DNA from: Balanoglossus misakiensis
Taxonomy: Eukaryota; Hemichordata
Direction of reading: 5' to 3'
Assembly: GCA_040954595.2 (NCBI GenBank)
Contig: CM082581.2
Location: forward strand, 9,734,001-9,798,000
DNA length: 64,000 nt
The first letter of the stretch is position 1; each line of letters starts with the position of its first letter. A program made the translations under genes and the position numbers. Below the pieces are notes generated by a model. The model was not told the origin of the DNA and searched no databases. It was given only the letters and a program-made list of their open reading frames with translations. Shown here one piece after another: positions 24,001-36,500 of the stretch.

Positions 24001-26088
24001 TCTCTCTATAGGAGGAGAAAGAAGAACACTGACCATCACAACCATGATGAACGACTGAAGATTTTACACACATCTTTTCATTTACCTAGCATTTTATCAT
24101 AAACTGGTTAAAATCATGATAAAAACAAAGAAGCTTGGTATATTTCAGTTCATGATTGTGGCTAAAAAGATGGCAGCCGTATCTTTCAATAATTCAATTT
24201 TTTTTCAGTGCTTTTTGCTACATGTATAAATGTTACTGTACCTGATATAATTGTTTTCTTCTCGGAGTCGCCGGTTCTCCTTTTCCAAATCTTTTAGTTT
24301 TCCCAAAGAATCCTTCATCACATTGGCCAAAACTGCACCTTCTTCCAGTCGTGATATTTTCTGCTCAAGTTCCTTAGAAAGTTTCTCGGCTGCCAGCGCC
24401 CGTTCCTGGTATTGGCGAATTTGACCTTTCCAACCAGCGGCTTCTACAGCACGTCTGACAAATAAAATATGAGGACATCAAATTCTTGTACATTCTAAAC
24501 CATATTAGTTGACTAAGGCTAAAACGCAATTGCATGAAATACTGAAAATGTCTAAGGTCTCTCTCTGTATAAAATCACATAACCCATTCCAAGCCCGCGA
24601 GTTCTTACCTCATACTGTGCTGTAACTCTGCTCTGCTTTGATCCATGTCTATTTTCAGCTGCTTTATTTGATTTTCTCTCCTTTTAAAATTATTAACAGG
24701 AAGATGCAGATGAAGAGGAGTGCACCAGACAGAACGCAAGTGACTATCATGGTTCGGAACAAAATTTCCAATGCACCTGGTTGAAGCATTCAATATAGAT
24801 GAGTTCGAGTGTGTTCTTACTCACACGATCTGAGCAATCTCCTGCTATCAAAACATAACATACCTTAGAATTTCATTCCTGAGCAGAGAACATTCTGTTC
24901 TTCCATTCTCTTGTGCCTGTGGTCAATGACAATAAAGCAATCATACAACTGAAACTGCTTATGACAGAGGAATAGAATTATCAACGGTAGAAATGGCCCG
25001 TTCCCTCATCTTACTGTTTTTAGGTTTCAGGCCGTAACACAATGTGCTAAAACACAAGAAATACCCTGTGCAAACTCAGTTTGGATCCTGAACAAATGTG
25101 TGACTTAATTGTGTTTTAATGGAAAATCTGATGGATCATACTTAGACACTCACACTTTGACCAAGGTGTCAAACTGACAGGCAGTGTTATATATGCACAC
25201 ATGGTGTACATGTACTAGTATGCCAATCCACTCTCAGATAGAACCCTAATGAATCCAACTGACAGTGTGCCTGTCAGGGAATGGCTCTATGTTCTCACCT
25301 CATGCAACTGTGATTGCAATCTCAGAGTCTCCTGTCTTATTTCCTGCGTCTTCTCTTTGTGATGCACTTTGTCTTTCTCCAGCAACTTCTTGTACTCTTC
25401 GCACTCTTGCCTGGTTCTCATTTCTTGCTTGGCCAAGAATTCCAGCTTTTGCTGCATCTCTTGCACCTTGTCCTTTTCTCTCTGAAAGAGAAAAGAAACA
25501 GTAGCGTTGATGGGTAAAACTGACCACTACCTTTTGCAGGGACTCCATAACTGTCAGCTGAGGGAATAAATCTTCACGATTTTTTTTCCTTACCCGTCTT
25601 TCAAGTTTCACTTTTTCCAGTTCTTTTTCATACTCCACATGCTGTCTTGTATTTTCAGCTTTCAGACCGTCAATTTCACTCTCCAGTATTGAGATGTTGC
25701 CTCTTGCTGTCAGGATTTCAGCTTCCTTTACCCGGATTTTGTTTTCCACTCTTCTCTTCTCTGAAATGACGGATTTGGGAGAACAATTTTGCAGATCGGT
25801 TTATTCTGGAAAAAAGCTTAACATCCTGCAGTGGATGGTTATACTCAAAGGAGTCCACACACAAAAACCTGTAACTCAGTCCACACTGTCTATGCTTGAT
25901 CCAACGATAAGACTCTTTCATGTGTTTTATACTGCAAGGTTTGCTTCTAGGGTCTATATATGTACTTTTACATTTCTATCTATAATATTCCATGATAAAC
26001 TTTTTTACTAACCGATATCTTTATTCAAGAAGTGTCTAAAGTCTCCCATGAGCCTGACCACACCCGTGCTCTCTTCGGGAGAGTCCAT
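21084..26088 (-). CDS. MAD1L1: Mitotic spindle assembly checkpoint protein MAD1 (15 exons)
   Basis: The kinetochore scaffold that templates MAD2 conversion in the spindle checkpoint. Exons from 5' to 3' are 26013-26088, 25594-25760, 25299-25481, 24864-24916, 24609-24680, 24242-24454, 23829-24005, 23482-23568, 23126-23270, 22872-23012, 22635-22691, 22254-22448, 21760-21973, 21406-21596 and 21084-21242. All phases agree, and the 2130 nt give 709 residues (human 718). Most of the protein is heptad-rich coiled coil. The MAD2-interaction motif is present as KVVHFGMNP (residues about 531-539). The BUB1-binding RLK triplet lies in MRNQRLKEVF (608-610). The C-terminal RWD-type end reads FLSSLTLELFSRQT, as in vertebrates. 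An acceptor just before the ATG implies an upstream non-coding exon, not located. Confidence 0.95.
22015..22109. repeat. MITE-like inverted repeat in a MAD1L1 intron
   Basis: An 18-nt perfect arm GGACCATTTGATTTCTGG (22020-22037) is answered by its reverse complement at 22087-22104. With one mismatch the arms extend to about 23 nt. The 49-nt interior begins with a G-rich run. It lies in the intron between exons 21760-21973 and 22254-22448. The size and symmetry resemble a miniature inverted-repeat transposable element. Family membership cannot be tested here. Confidence 0.55.
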
Positions 26089-28279
26089 GATTATTCCTGT
26101 AGAAAGAGAGAGATGGGCATCGTTTGTCAATTTGGAATTTCAGGGTTCTTTGCTGTTTGCAATACAACATACCTACGAGCGATGGTCCAATAATCAATAA
26201 AGATACAAGCAGGCCTCTCAAAGGCGACATGAAAACTGTTTGTGTGTGTGTTGGATTTCAAGTGAAGAAATCAAATCACCCGCGCCGATCAAATGCGCTT
26301 GCATTGCCCTATCTCTGCCATGATGCAGATATGGGCTCTCCTCTGACCTGAGATGGGGCTACAATGACGTTTAGTGGCAGGCAAATCTTGAAAGAATGTA
26401 AATACGTCACCTTATGGTTGAATTATAAACTCTTATAGCAACACGACTGTAACATTGACGCTAAACCACTCGCTGCCCTCCATGTTTTTTGAGGTAGGGG
26501 TCAAAGGTGAACTGGGTAAACTCATTGCCACAGAGGGCGTGATTTACATGGCGAAAATTCAATCAGTTACATATACATGTAAACCACTCCTGCCACTTTC
26601 TCGTGTTACGATTGTGGCTAATTTGATTATTTAAACCCGAGAAAACTGATTAAAACTTCAAATCAGACCACGGTCACAGAGGCGGACATCCGAGTACAGA
26701 ACAGCAGAGGAGAACTCCACAGAGTTCTCTGCTGTTCATGTAGTCATGTTGAAGATTTCAGATAATAATCATGCCGTGAAATAGCTCTGGTGGAGGCCGT
26801 GTAACGCCGGGAACACACAGACCTGTACGCAGAGCTAGCCGTGAAACTATTTGCTCTATTTGCCACACAGAAGAAGACCCCGGGGCGAAAGTGAGTTTGC
26901 ATTGGATAGGCCCTAACCGTACCTTGGCATTAGCTTGAACCTTAACTAATGATCCTTTAGGTCACTAGGCTGTGGTTTATCCAAAGGGCGTGTTCCAGCT
27001 GTTTATCATAGTGGTGTGAGCCACACACACCCACTTGATGTCATTGTACTTTATACTGCATTCCCGCCATACCCAGATAGTGGGTATGGGCCTACATACC
27101 ATACGCATGGGGTTCGAGCCCGGTTCGAGGTCTGGTAAGCGAAGCGTAATAATTGGCCATGTCACCAGATTGTGGGGTAACGTTGTTTTCTCCAAATCTT
27201 GTTGTCATCGACGCCTTGACACAGGAGAATACCACTAATAACTCTTCGCTGACGAAAATGAGATAAACAGTAAACAACTTGTCCGATTTGAGTTTATATT
27301 TTCAGAAATACTTTGCGAGCGTTTATTGACGTATGCAACTTAGCCTTCAATCGACAAAAATCTGTCAGGTGTCACTGCACTATCTCTTTTCAACACATTT
27401 GATGCAGTGACTCTCGCACAAGCTCTGACATTAACGTTTGGCTCAAAACTTTCGACGCAGGAGGCCTGTAATAAAGTGTGCAAGGCCGATGTTTACAATA
27501 AAGAATTTCTATGTCAAAGAGAATCGATTACGAAATGAAAACACCGTCCTTGTTATACTCCACAGTACACTATACAGTTGCAATGTCGATATGGTGACTG
27601 TTGTGCTTTGTATAAAGCAAATAATGGGACTCTGTATTCAGTGAAATTGAATGGGATAACATTCTTAATTAAACTTGTAGTGCTCCAAATCGCCTCGCAT
27701 ATCCTCAATTAGCGAAAGAAATTGGAACCACATGAATTTTCCCTCGGTTTTAGCAACATTTGGTAATAAGTCGGTCATAAATGAATTTTGGCGAGATGGG
27801 AGTGTATTATTTATGAGAGACTGCTATTTCATTACATTAAAGAGTTTATATCACATGCCGGCGGCCGGGGACGATAACCGCCGGGTAAGTATACATGTAC
27901 GTTCACCTGCAATGATCGTAAAATTCTTTATACTTTTGATTTATTTTATTAATTCTACCTTGTTAACATTTTTAGGTTTGGAGAAATAAAAATTACACAA
28001 AAGTGAAAATGGTTGATCGATTTTTGTTTTCAATTTGAGGAAAAGTAATTCTTTAGTGGTCTCCTACGTCATCAACAAGTTCCCATTGAAAACAAAGTGG
28101 CGCGAGACATTTGATGTGTAGGAGCCATGGCATAAAATCTACAAGGTCCACAATAAGGAATTTCTATTTGGGAGAGAGTATCGATCGTGATCCTGGGGTA
28201 CGAGAGCTGTATACCCCTTACCAGCCGGCCACAATGGGCTCTTCTGGGCAATCCCATTCAATACAAGGGATGAAGGGTG
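26089..28279. other. Intergenic region between MAD1L1 and COMTD1
   Basis: A divergent interval of about 2.2 kb. It should hold the MAD1L1 promoter and its 5' non-coding exon, but no convincing exon was found. An imperfect hairpin lies at 26699-26737. Near 27500 and 28150 two stretches share a degenerate motif, ACAATAARGAATTTCTAT followed by a GAGARTATCGAT-like element. No gene was recognised. Confidence 0.5.
26699..26737. repeat. Hairpin upstream of MAD1L1
   Basis: GAACAGCAGA, a two-base GG interruption and AGAACTC fold back on GAGTTCTCTGCTGTTC with a four-base loop. The stem is about 16 bp with a small bulge. No function can be assigned. Confidence 0.5.
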
Positions 28280-28287
28280 TATATAAA
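28280..28287 (+). promoter_or_regulatory. TATA box of COMTD1-like gene
   Basis: TATATAAA lies 128 bp before the ATG at 28415, predicting a start near 28310 and a 5' UTR of about 100 nt. Confidence 0.65.
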
Positions 28288-28414
28288 CCAGGAGTTTCGG
28301 GCAGCAGCATCCAGATAAGGTAAACCGCTGCATCCGAAGAATTTCTCTCGTAGATTCGAAACAATTCGCGTTGGAGAAACAAGCTCTCGTACGTCGAATC
28401 GCATACCAGACATT

Positions 28415-31400
28415 ATGTCGTTGTTATCGCTGACGACTTTCGACTGGACAGCCCTGTGCACGGGCGCCGCCGTTGTAGCCCTCGGCAGTATCGCAGGTAA
28501 AGTCATCCTTCTCAAAATTCTAGAATTCCTTATTTTTTGTTCCCTTCAAATTTTGAGCTTCTCATTTACGCAAAAGAAAACCGACAGAAAAGTGAACTAC
28601 CTTGCTCAAACACCACGCAGATTTTTCCTCCGAGACTTGCCGACAGGTTGAAGTTACATAAGAGAACAAAATTCGCATCCTTTTATACGGCAGGTGATAA
28701 TCAATGATCTAATACAACCATGAACGCCACACCGAGTAAAACGATTGTACAACATACAATTTTGACGTATTCGGTAGTACATTTGATAACTGAAATGTAT
28801 CATTTTAGTTCCTGTTCAAAGTGATCCGGATTATTTTCTACCGTTAATTGATTGTAGGCTATCGAATGGCAAAAGGGGAAAACGGCGATGAGAAACCTTG
28901 GTTGAAGCAGAGCAAGGCGAAAAGTTTTATGTGTGAGAACGATCCGCAAACCAAATACGTCATGGACCATTCCTTGCGTGAACATCCAGCCTTAACAGAA
29001 CTGAGAAAGGTGAGTACCTCTCTATCCTTCCCTCCCTCCACCTCTCTCTCCCCCTCTCTCTTTCTCCCCCTCTCTCACGCACGCACGCACACAAGCATTC
29101 ACACACACACGCATGTACACGCACGCACACATTCGCAGACAGTGTAGATCGAATTGGATTGGATTGGGAGGGGGCGAGTAGCTACCGACTGAATGGACAA
29201 CGATTGAAGGATTATCATATCAACGACGGAAATGTACGCCCAGTCGGGTTGCGTCGTCGACAGGGGTTGTAAACAGTCTTGACATCTTTTCAAAGCCGGT
29301 TCACTTTCAAGTATACTCGTGCGTGCGTCTTAAAGATCTGATTGCCTTCTTTGTGCCCTTTCTTCTTTCCCTTTATCCCTCCGCTCTAAGCAAATAAACA
29401 GCATACAATATGTGCATGCGAACACAACACAACACAATTCTATACCGAACAAAGATGAGGTCAGTGCATTCATTATTCCCAATTCCGTCAACAGGATTAT
29501 CATACCGCATCGGAAATAAACACCTCCCCCGCACCATCCGGATCATTAACGCGATCCCAAAGAATTTCTCGCGTGTCCTTACTCCCATTATTTTCATTCG
29601 GGGTATGCGGCCAAAGTTCAAAACATCGATCGACTGTTACGGATTTCTTATCTTAATTTTGGGAACATGTTCAGTTCATTTACAGTTATTCTATTGAATG
29701 CAAAGGTTTACAAAAACTGTTACGTTTTCCCTTCCCTCTTCGTTCTCACGTTATTTTCCTGTACTCTTTCATCTATTTTTGCACTTTTGCGCTTCATTTT
29801 GGTATATTTAAATGAATATCAAGAAACTTTTTCTGGAATGAATCAAGCAAGGCAGCATTCACTCGCTTTTTATATGACGTCACTGTCTATTATATCAATT
29901 CTAAAATTGCACCACAAGAACCAATAAGGGAAAACTAAATCACCATACACACCATACATTACAGGTTTTCCTAAACAAAACGTTGCTTAGCGACTTGAAT
30001 CATTCGATATCGCATAAAAGTAAACGGCAAACACCATTTTCACACGTACTGTACTCTTTTATAAAAGAAAAGTTCATCGAACTTATTCTTGTACACTTAG
30101 CGACAATTAAATGCATGTACTTCGGTAAAAGGATACTACAAGAAAGCCCGTCGTCGTTATTTGATAAATATTGATTCCGGAATGGATAACAGGTGTTTGA
30201 AAAGTGGAAATTAATTTAGTCTACTTTCGCGACGCACAATGTGTTTTTTACGTAAGCGCATTGTAAAATACAGTAAAACAAATCTACTTTGGTGTAAATT
30301 GAATGACGCTGTAGTAGTGTTTTTAATCAACTTTTTTATTGGCTCAATTGCCTTCAAGCTGTTCTAGTTACAGCACGTATGACACTGTATATTGTACATG
30401 GCCGATATCGAACAAGGACAATGATTGTCGCTACAGCGGTGAAGGGGAGAGGCGTGCAGCGGAAAGCTGTTAATTGGATTAACCTACTCTAACACGTACA
30501 GTTACCTAGTATACATACATATCAATGCGCAAATAAACATTGACTTGGGAATTTTCATTTTGTCATTCTTTGTCAAGGCCACGATCAAGACTTACAAGGA
30601 CGTTGCGTTCATGCTGTGTCCGCCCGAGGAATGTCAGTTTTTCACAATACTGCTGAAGATGTTGAACGCAAGAAAGGTAATCGAGATCGGTAAGGAAACT
30701 ATAATTGCGACTCCCTAGTTGGACCGGCTTTACGTCGCCGTCCGCTGGCTGACTGTAACCTTCGTCGTCCCACAGTCGGTTTTAGCGATTCAATAGGTTT
30801 GTCCCTAGGCCTCTATAACTCCCATTCTTAATTGTCAACAGGTACCTTCACCGGTTACAACGCGGCAAGTATGGCTTTGAACTTACCCGACGACGGAAAG
30901 GTAGTTGCGTGCGACATTGAGCAAAAGTTTGCCGACTTTGGCAGAGTTTACTGGAAAAAGATGGGCGTCAATCATAAAATAGATTTGCGAATACAGCCGG
31001 CCTTGAAGACCCTGGGTAAGTTTGATGCGAAAAAAGTAAACTTTATGACTGAGTGTCATTTTACAGAAGACTAACAGAAGACTGACTAAGTGAAGTAAGA
31101 GAGATTTTGTTCAGTCAGCAAAGGCTTTCCTGTCTTGGTCCGTCTTTCTGCTATCTTAGCAATTAGACTTTGTTGAATGACCCCGTTTTCGTATTTGATT
31201 TCTTGATAAAGACGATCTCATAGCGGCGGGTGAAGCAGGAACATACGACTTCGTTTTTGTTGACGCTGATAAGCAATCAATGGTGGACTACTACGAAAAG
31301 TCGTTGAAATTACTGAGACCAGCCGGCATCATCGCCTTGGACAACGTAAGTATCACGTGGTGGTCATAAATCAATTTTGCTCATACCGATCTCTCCTCCA

Positions 31401-31617
31401 CATTAGTGCTGAACAACTTTTTTCACCGCTATCATATTTCCTTATACATTTTATTTTTCTAAAGGTGATGTGGTATGGGACCGTCTACGATCCAACCAAT
31501 CAGACCGCATTTACCCGGGGGACAAGAGCTGTCAACAGACTCGTCAAGAACGACGACAGAGTCGACATTGTTATGCTGTTGATAGCAGATGGCGTCACTT
31601 TGGCACGGAAGAAATGA
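28415..31617 (+). CDS. COMTD1: COMT domain-containing O-methyltransferase (6 exons)
   Basis: A class I SAM-dependent, metal-dependent O-methyltransferase of the catechol/caffeoyl-CoA type. Exons are 28415-28496, 28858-29009, 30578-30689, 30842-31015, 31212-31345 and 31465-31617. Phases agree and give 268 residues (human COMTD1 262). An N-terminal hydrophobic segment (about residues 11-27) is a single membrane anchor, as in COMTD1. [12 protein letters not shown] matches the family MREHPAL block. [13 protein letters not shown] is the SAM-binding glycine loop. [15 protein letters not shown] followed by [12 protein letters not shown] supplies the Asp and Asp-Asn metal ligands seen in caffeoyl-CoA O-methyltransferases. 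AATAAA at 31799-31804 is a good polyadenylation signal. The physiological substrate is unknown from sequence. Confidence 0.92.
29024..29136. repeat. Low-complexity (CT)n/(CACG)n/(CA)n tract
   Basis: A pyrimidine-rich run followed by CACGCACGCACGCACAC-type alternation in intron 2 of the COMTD1 gene. The alternating purine-pyrimidine portion could adopt Z-DNA; this is a compositional remark only. Confidence 0.75.
29410..29697 (+). pseudogene. Possible non-LTR retrotransposon C-terminal remnant
   Basis: A 95-codon open frame in intron 2 of COMTD1 reads [22 protein letters not shown]. It resembles the conserved tail after the reverse transcriptase of many animal LINEs (FFPRTIRDWNSLP). No upstream reverse transcriptase motifs were found on either side, so if real it is a 5'-truncated relic. 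The match is short and could be chance. Confidence 0.25.
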
Positions 31618-31798
31618 AAATAGTCCACGCTCTGATTTGATACAATTACAAAATGCTGCCGAACAGCTGCTAAATATCTCAGAGCTAGCTCTTTTATAGC
31701 AAGTATGAACTGAGTGACATTACCTCATACACTCTATTTAGCGCCCTCGTGCGGCCATCATGAATTTGAAGTAAAAGCGAGGAAATTAGAAATGACAA

Positions 31799-31804
31799 AA
31801 TAAA
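31799..31804 (+). terminator. Polyadenylation signal of COMTD1-like gene
   Basis: AATAAA about 180 nt after the stop codon at 31617. Confidence 0.6.
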
Positions 31805-32021
31805 GAAGTGGTTGACAAAAAAACTGAAGCGAATTGAATTGGAGGAAGTAAAATCTGTAAAAACTTGTAGTAGCAGCAATAATACTTATAATAATGGAGA
31901 CATGTATACTTATGAAAGAAATAACAGTTTTTGTACTATGGGTTGCAACCTTTGCCATATACATGTACAAAGCAATAATAGTAAATCAAAATATAAACAG
32001 AAAAAATATTGAAGAATGTAC

Positions 32022-32453
32022 ATACAGCCGAAATTATGAAAGGTCGCCGATTCAATATGTGATCTAGACGTCCTGTGTGCACTGAACACACGATGTGTTT
32101 ATCTAACACAAACAACAGAACCTCTCATAAATGAGATGCGGTATCATTAGACTAATTACAGATGGTAGTCTGGAAACACGCTCCCCCTCAGAGAGAGTTG
32201 TTTACTTGTAACACGGATGTCAAAGTTTAATCTCAAAGTGTATACGCTTTATGTTGAGAGTGTACCCAAGTAAACAACTCTCTCTGAGGGGGAGCGTGTT
32301 TCCAGACTACCATCTGTAATTAGTCTAATGATACCGCATCTCTTTTATGAGAGGTTCTGTTGTTTGTGTTAGATAAACACATCGTGTGTTCAGTGCACAC
32401 AGGACGTCTAGATCACATATTGAATCGGCGACCTTTCATAATTTCGGCTGTAT
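32022..32453. mobile_element. Long near-perfect foldback element (187-nt arms, 58-nt loop)
   Basis: The left arm 32022-32208 and right arm 32267-32453 are reverse complements over 187 nt with a single mismatch seen by eye (T versus A near 32131). They are separated by a 58-nt non-repeated loop at 32209-32266. The outermost sequence can be read as TA-CAGCCGAAA ... TTTCGGCTG-TA. This is compatible with a TA target duplication and a CAG-type terminus, as in Tc1/mariner-derived MITEs, though TA is itself palindromic and therefore weak evidence. No coding sequence is present. It lies about 400 bp downstream of the COMTD1 stop codon. The near identity of the arms implies recent origin or ongoing arm homogenisation. 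Confidence 0.8.
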
Positions 32454-33440
32454 ATGAAATATAAAAATATAAAAGTAATAATATATAAACGTGAAACTGA
32501 ATTAGGATATGTGATTAGCCTTTAATCTTGCCTTAAATGAAAGATGCTAAGTTAAAAAATCTTCAGGTTATGATAACAGTTCTGTTATTTTTCGCTGTAG
32601 ACCGTTATGATGTATGTTTATGTAATTAACATAATTAAAATCTGAATTATGCAAGCATTGCTCTTAATTAAAATTTAGTCGGAGCGCCCTCACGTGGCTT
32701 AAACTATAAGTACAGTAAAACACATATACCATAGCTAGTGATATGGGACTGTCAACCACGCATTTTGAGATGTTAATGTTTTTGTTGATCTGCAAATAAA
32801 AGTGAATATTTATCACACATGTGTTTGCTGTCCAGATTCTATCAAATTTCGCCGAAACATATGTCAAAAAGCGAGTGAACGCGTTTACACTTGAACGGTA
32901 GAAAGCCTGTAGTTATTGAACTTCTTGGATATCTTCAAAAAAAGCAGTAACAAGTTAATTTTTGTAACGTGATCGCTAGGTCAACAGAACTGGAGCTGTA
33001 CAGACTCAAACTCCAGTGATCTAAAAAAAGGGGGTTCTTGGTTCAAAAATATGGTCCTGTGTTCCAAAACGATGATTAAATATAGAGGGAGCCCTTTCAC
33101 GAATTAATCGTAACGCGAACGTGACTTGATTTGATTAAACCATTTCCAATAAAATCATCTCGGTCATTCATTCCTTGAATAATGCGCATAATAGGTAATA
33201 TAATTTATTGTTTGTCGGTTGACAACAGATAAACTATTCATGAATCAACATTTAGGGAAAATTTAAAACGGGTCGCAGTAAAGCGACTAATCTCGAATCC
33301 GATTGGCTGACTCATGTAGCAAAATATGTGATCATAATTATTTATAGGTGGTTATGTTTTTTTGGGTACGACAAGTGGGAATGAGGCCATTGCGTGTCCT
33401 CATTTGAATATCAATACAAATACGTCAGAGTTTAAAATCC
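32454..33440. other. Intergenic, A+T rich, upstream of the first nicotinic receptor gene
   Basis: No gene recognised. The last part is the promoter-proximal region of the nAChR gene starting at 33583 and includes TACGTCAG, a CRE-like half-palindrome, at 33421. Confidence 0.5.
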
Positions 33441-33449
33441 TATATAAGG
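33441..33449 (+). promoter_or_regulatory. TATA box of first nicotinic receptor gene
   Basis: TATATAAGG lies 142 bp upstream of the ATG at 33583, predicting a start near 33470. Confidence 0.6.
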
Positions 33450-33582
33450 AAGAGGTGTCGCCAGGATACGGTATGACAAATAATGACGTTTGGATTTACT
33501 GTGTATACCACAACAGCGAATAGTTTCTAACATATAACACTCAGGACTTTCACCAAAGAAAAGGTTTACAACTGTTGATAGG

Positions 33583-36500
33583 ATGCTGGACGGTTGGATT
33601 CTGGCCGCGTGCGCCGTCCTCTGTCTGACCAATGGTAAGTTAACCTGTTCGTATACTCCTGCACAAATCGTGTTGAGCTACCTCCCGTTTTTGCAGTTCA
33701 TAGGATTGCAAAGGCCCTGGCCCTATGCATCGAATTGTAGTGCTGGTGTGTATTTTTGGACGCTCGCATTTAACAATGTTGTCTGTGTAAGAACAATGAT
33801 AACGACGGCAATAGAGACATCAGGTATGATATCGTCCACGTCATCTTTTATCACTTGAAAATCCATTACTACAACTGCTCAGATAAAAAAAAAACTCTGA
33901 TGTTTAGTTCCTGTATATTAAAGTGTACGGCGATCTTTTTGCATGCCCAACAGTGCCAACACAGTACACCTATAGGTAGAATGATTCATCAATACATTTA
34001 AATCCACATCAACAAATGTGCATGCATGCGCCGTAGGATATCATCTTTCACGCAGAGATTGGCAGTGATTCCCGGCAGTAGATTACTGATGATTTCACCC
34101 AGAGCTCTGGCACGAGATTGTTTCGCAACGCAACTACAGTGAAGTTTTATGGTACGCCTAGACGATGAACGGTCTTTGCGCTTGTTTTTTTAGTTTGTCC
34201 TTTGTTATTTTCGTGGCAAAGCAACCTTACAGGACAGGGCATTTACAGCTAGAATGGGAATATTGCCGAGATATAATATTGTAATATTGTTCGATACAAT
34301 AATTTCAATTCACTCCAAAATCTATACACAATGAAAGTTAACAATTACTAAAAAACGGCTGCAGGGATTTAAGTCATGTTGAAAATGTTCTGTAAAGCTA
34401 CTAGTATACAACAAAAATGTAAAGGGAAATGGGTTAATGCCAATAAGCCTGGGACGGAGATTGTTGTGCCTCGTGCCTCGCAGGACCAAGCTTGGTAATG
34501 CTCTAAAAGCTGCTGGTTATTTTGTTGGCTGCCAGTGTATGATTTATTGTAATCTGTGACCCTGTGCAAGCTACAAAGGTCACCGATCACTTTTCATGTG
34601 TGGTTTTAACTCATAAAATGTCATTGCTGTAAATATATGCACAAATGAGACAGAGACCAGTAACTATGCTCTCAGTTCGCATATGAGAAAAAAAGTGACA
34701 AAATAACCTTAAATAAATTGGAGTTCGAAGTCGTAAGTTAAAATACAGAACAGACACCACTATATGTAAGAATCAATGAGTGACTGACGTTTAATTGAAC
34801 TATACCCCTTTACGAAAGTAAAGCGGTTATGCATTCAATGCCACATCATTGCTTTTAAATTCGTCAACTAGGGGGTAACTGTCAATTTTCCCTTTTTTGA
34901 ATAACAAAGGAAAATTAAATTGTGATAGCTTAGCGAGGTCAAAGATTATCCATTAAGCTTCATCATTTTCCTTGACTTTCTCAAATAAGCATTTTTTGCG
35001 ACAGATTAAAATGTAAATCCTGCGAAAATGAAACGGTACAAATGTAGATGAAATATTCTGATGTGTTATTGGAGATATGAATAGGCTCTGGTATGTTCTA
35101 CTGTTCCCGAACAGGCTCCACCATCGGGGATAAGACATTTGACTCACCATGCTATCACTGAACATTTCCCTGTAAGCCAACAACACGAATAAATATATAC
35201 ATAGCTCGGCTTAGGGTAATAACTGAATAATGGCGTTTAATAGTAGACATAGCTCGTGGTTAATTCTCCTCGGTTAATTTGAAAATATCCTATTGAAGCA
35301 AAAATTATTTCAGTGCATCCATCATATTACTCAATCCTTTTAACGTGACTGATTGATCGTATCTGTGATTGCTTGTTTGTTTTCCTTGTCACTCTGCTTC
35401 CTGTACAGTTCATGTGGCTTATATTTCATAATATCTGAATAATGAATTGCGCGTCTCCAGATATTTACACCTTCATACTCGTGTTTCGGTAATATAATTC
35501 TATTGTGTGCCTTCAGGAAGCACAGGTTTCGTGATCTGAAGTTCCGTGCCACTGAGACGCACGCGCAGCGCTGACACTCAGTGTCAATTGTGCGCGTCCA
35601 TTGTCTGCAATGGCGGACGCTGTTGTTCGACGGCCCAGATGAGTTTGACCTTGCTTCAGCGCGATTCAACTGAAATCGGTTTAGGTTCAGAATTCCCTTG
35701 GTAGCGTAATAAGTTTTACTATCTCTTTGATGTACATACAATTGCCATTAACAACCGGCGTCCCATTTTCTTTAGTTTCCATTCTCGGTGAATTTAATCA
35801 CCCTGTAAAAATAGAAGACATCTTAGTAATCTATTTTCCGTTTTTTCATTCAGTAATCTCTGCGCAGTGCACATCAGAAGAGTAATCTAATAATCAAAAG
35901 TTAGTTTGTGTGTGCAGCGGCGTGTGATTGGTAAAATTCCAGTTTTGCTATTAACGTATTTCTTATTATCTCTGGTAGGCGTGTGCAATATATAAGGGTT
36001 TCATATTAGCCCAAACAAAAAAAGGTTTATTACAAAGTTAACCATACTCATATATTTTCAAGCCTCAGTCTTATCAAGACAAGGCTATTTAAGTAATATT
36101 TAAGTATAAACACTTTCAAATCAATGGAAAATTTCCATAATTAATGAACTTTTGAAATCAGTGCTACATTTCTGAAGTTACAGCACCCATAGCAGCACCG
36201 TTCATCTGATGAAACTTGTCGACGTGGTGCGCATGTATCGAGTTTTGCAACGCGTCAAAAAACGTCATGATGACTTTTGAAGCTGCATGTACTCAAACAA
36301 AGCATGGACTCAACGAAGTGAATAACCCACAGGTCCTGTCCACATTAACTTTGATGGTAACACTGAAACTATGCACATTGGGGTCATGGGGTTAAATCTA
36401 ACAAACGACTGAAGGACAAATGTATGATTGAAATCCCTGCTTCATTAAACTTTCGCCCCTTCATCAAATTGTTAATTGTAGCACCGATGCAGAGATGACA

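Noticed and set aside
27100-27140. tRNA B-box-like GGTTCGAGCCC, possible tRNA or tRNA-derived SINE
   Set aside because: No A box at the right distance, no cloverleaf and no terminator T-run; a single motif is not enough.
35340-35741. 133-codon open frame on - in intron 1 of receptor copy 1
   Set aside because: No recognised family, no flanking splice logic; length is within chance.
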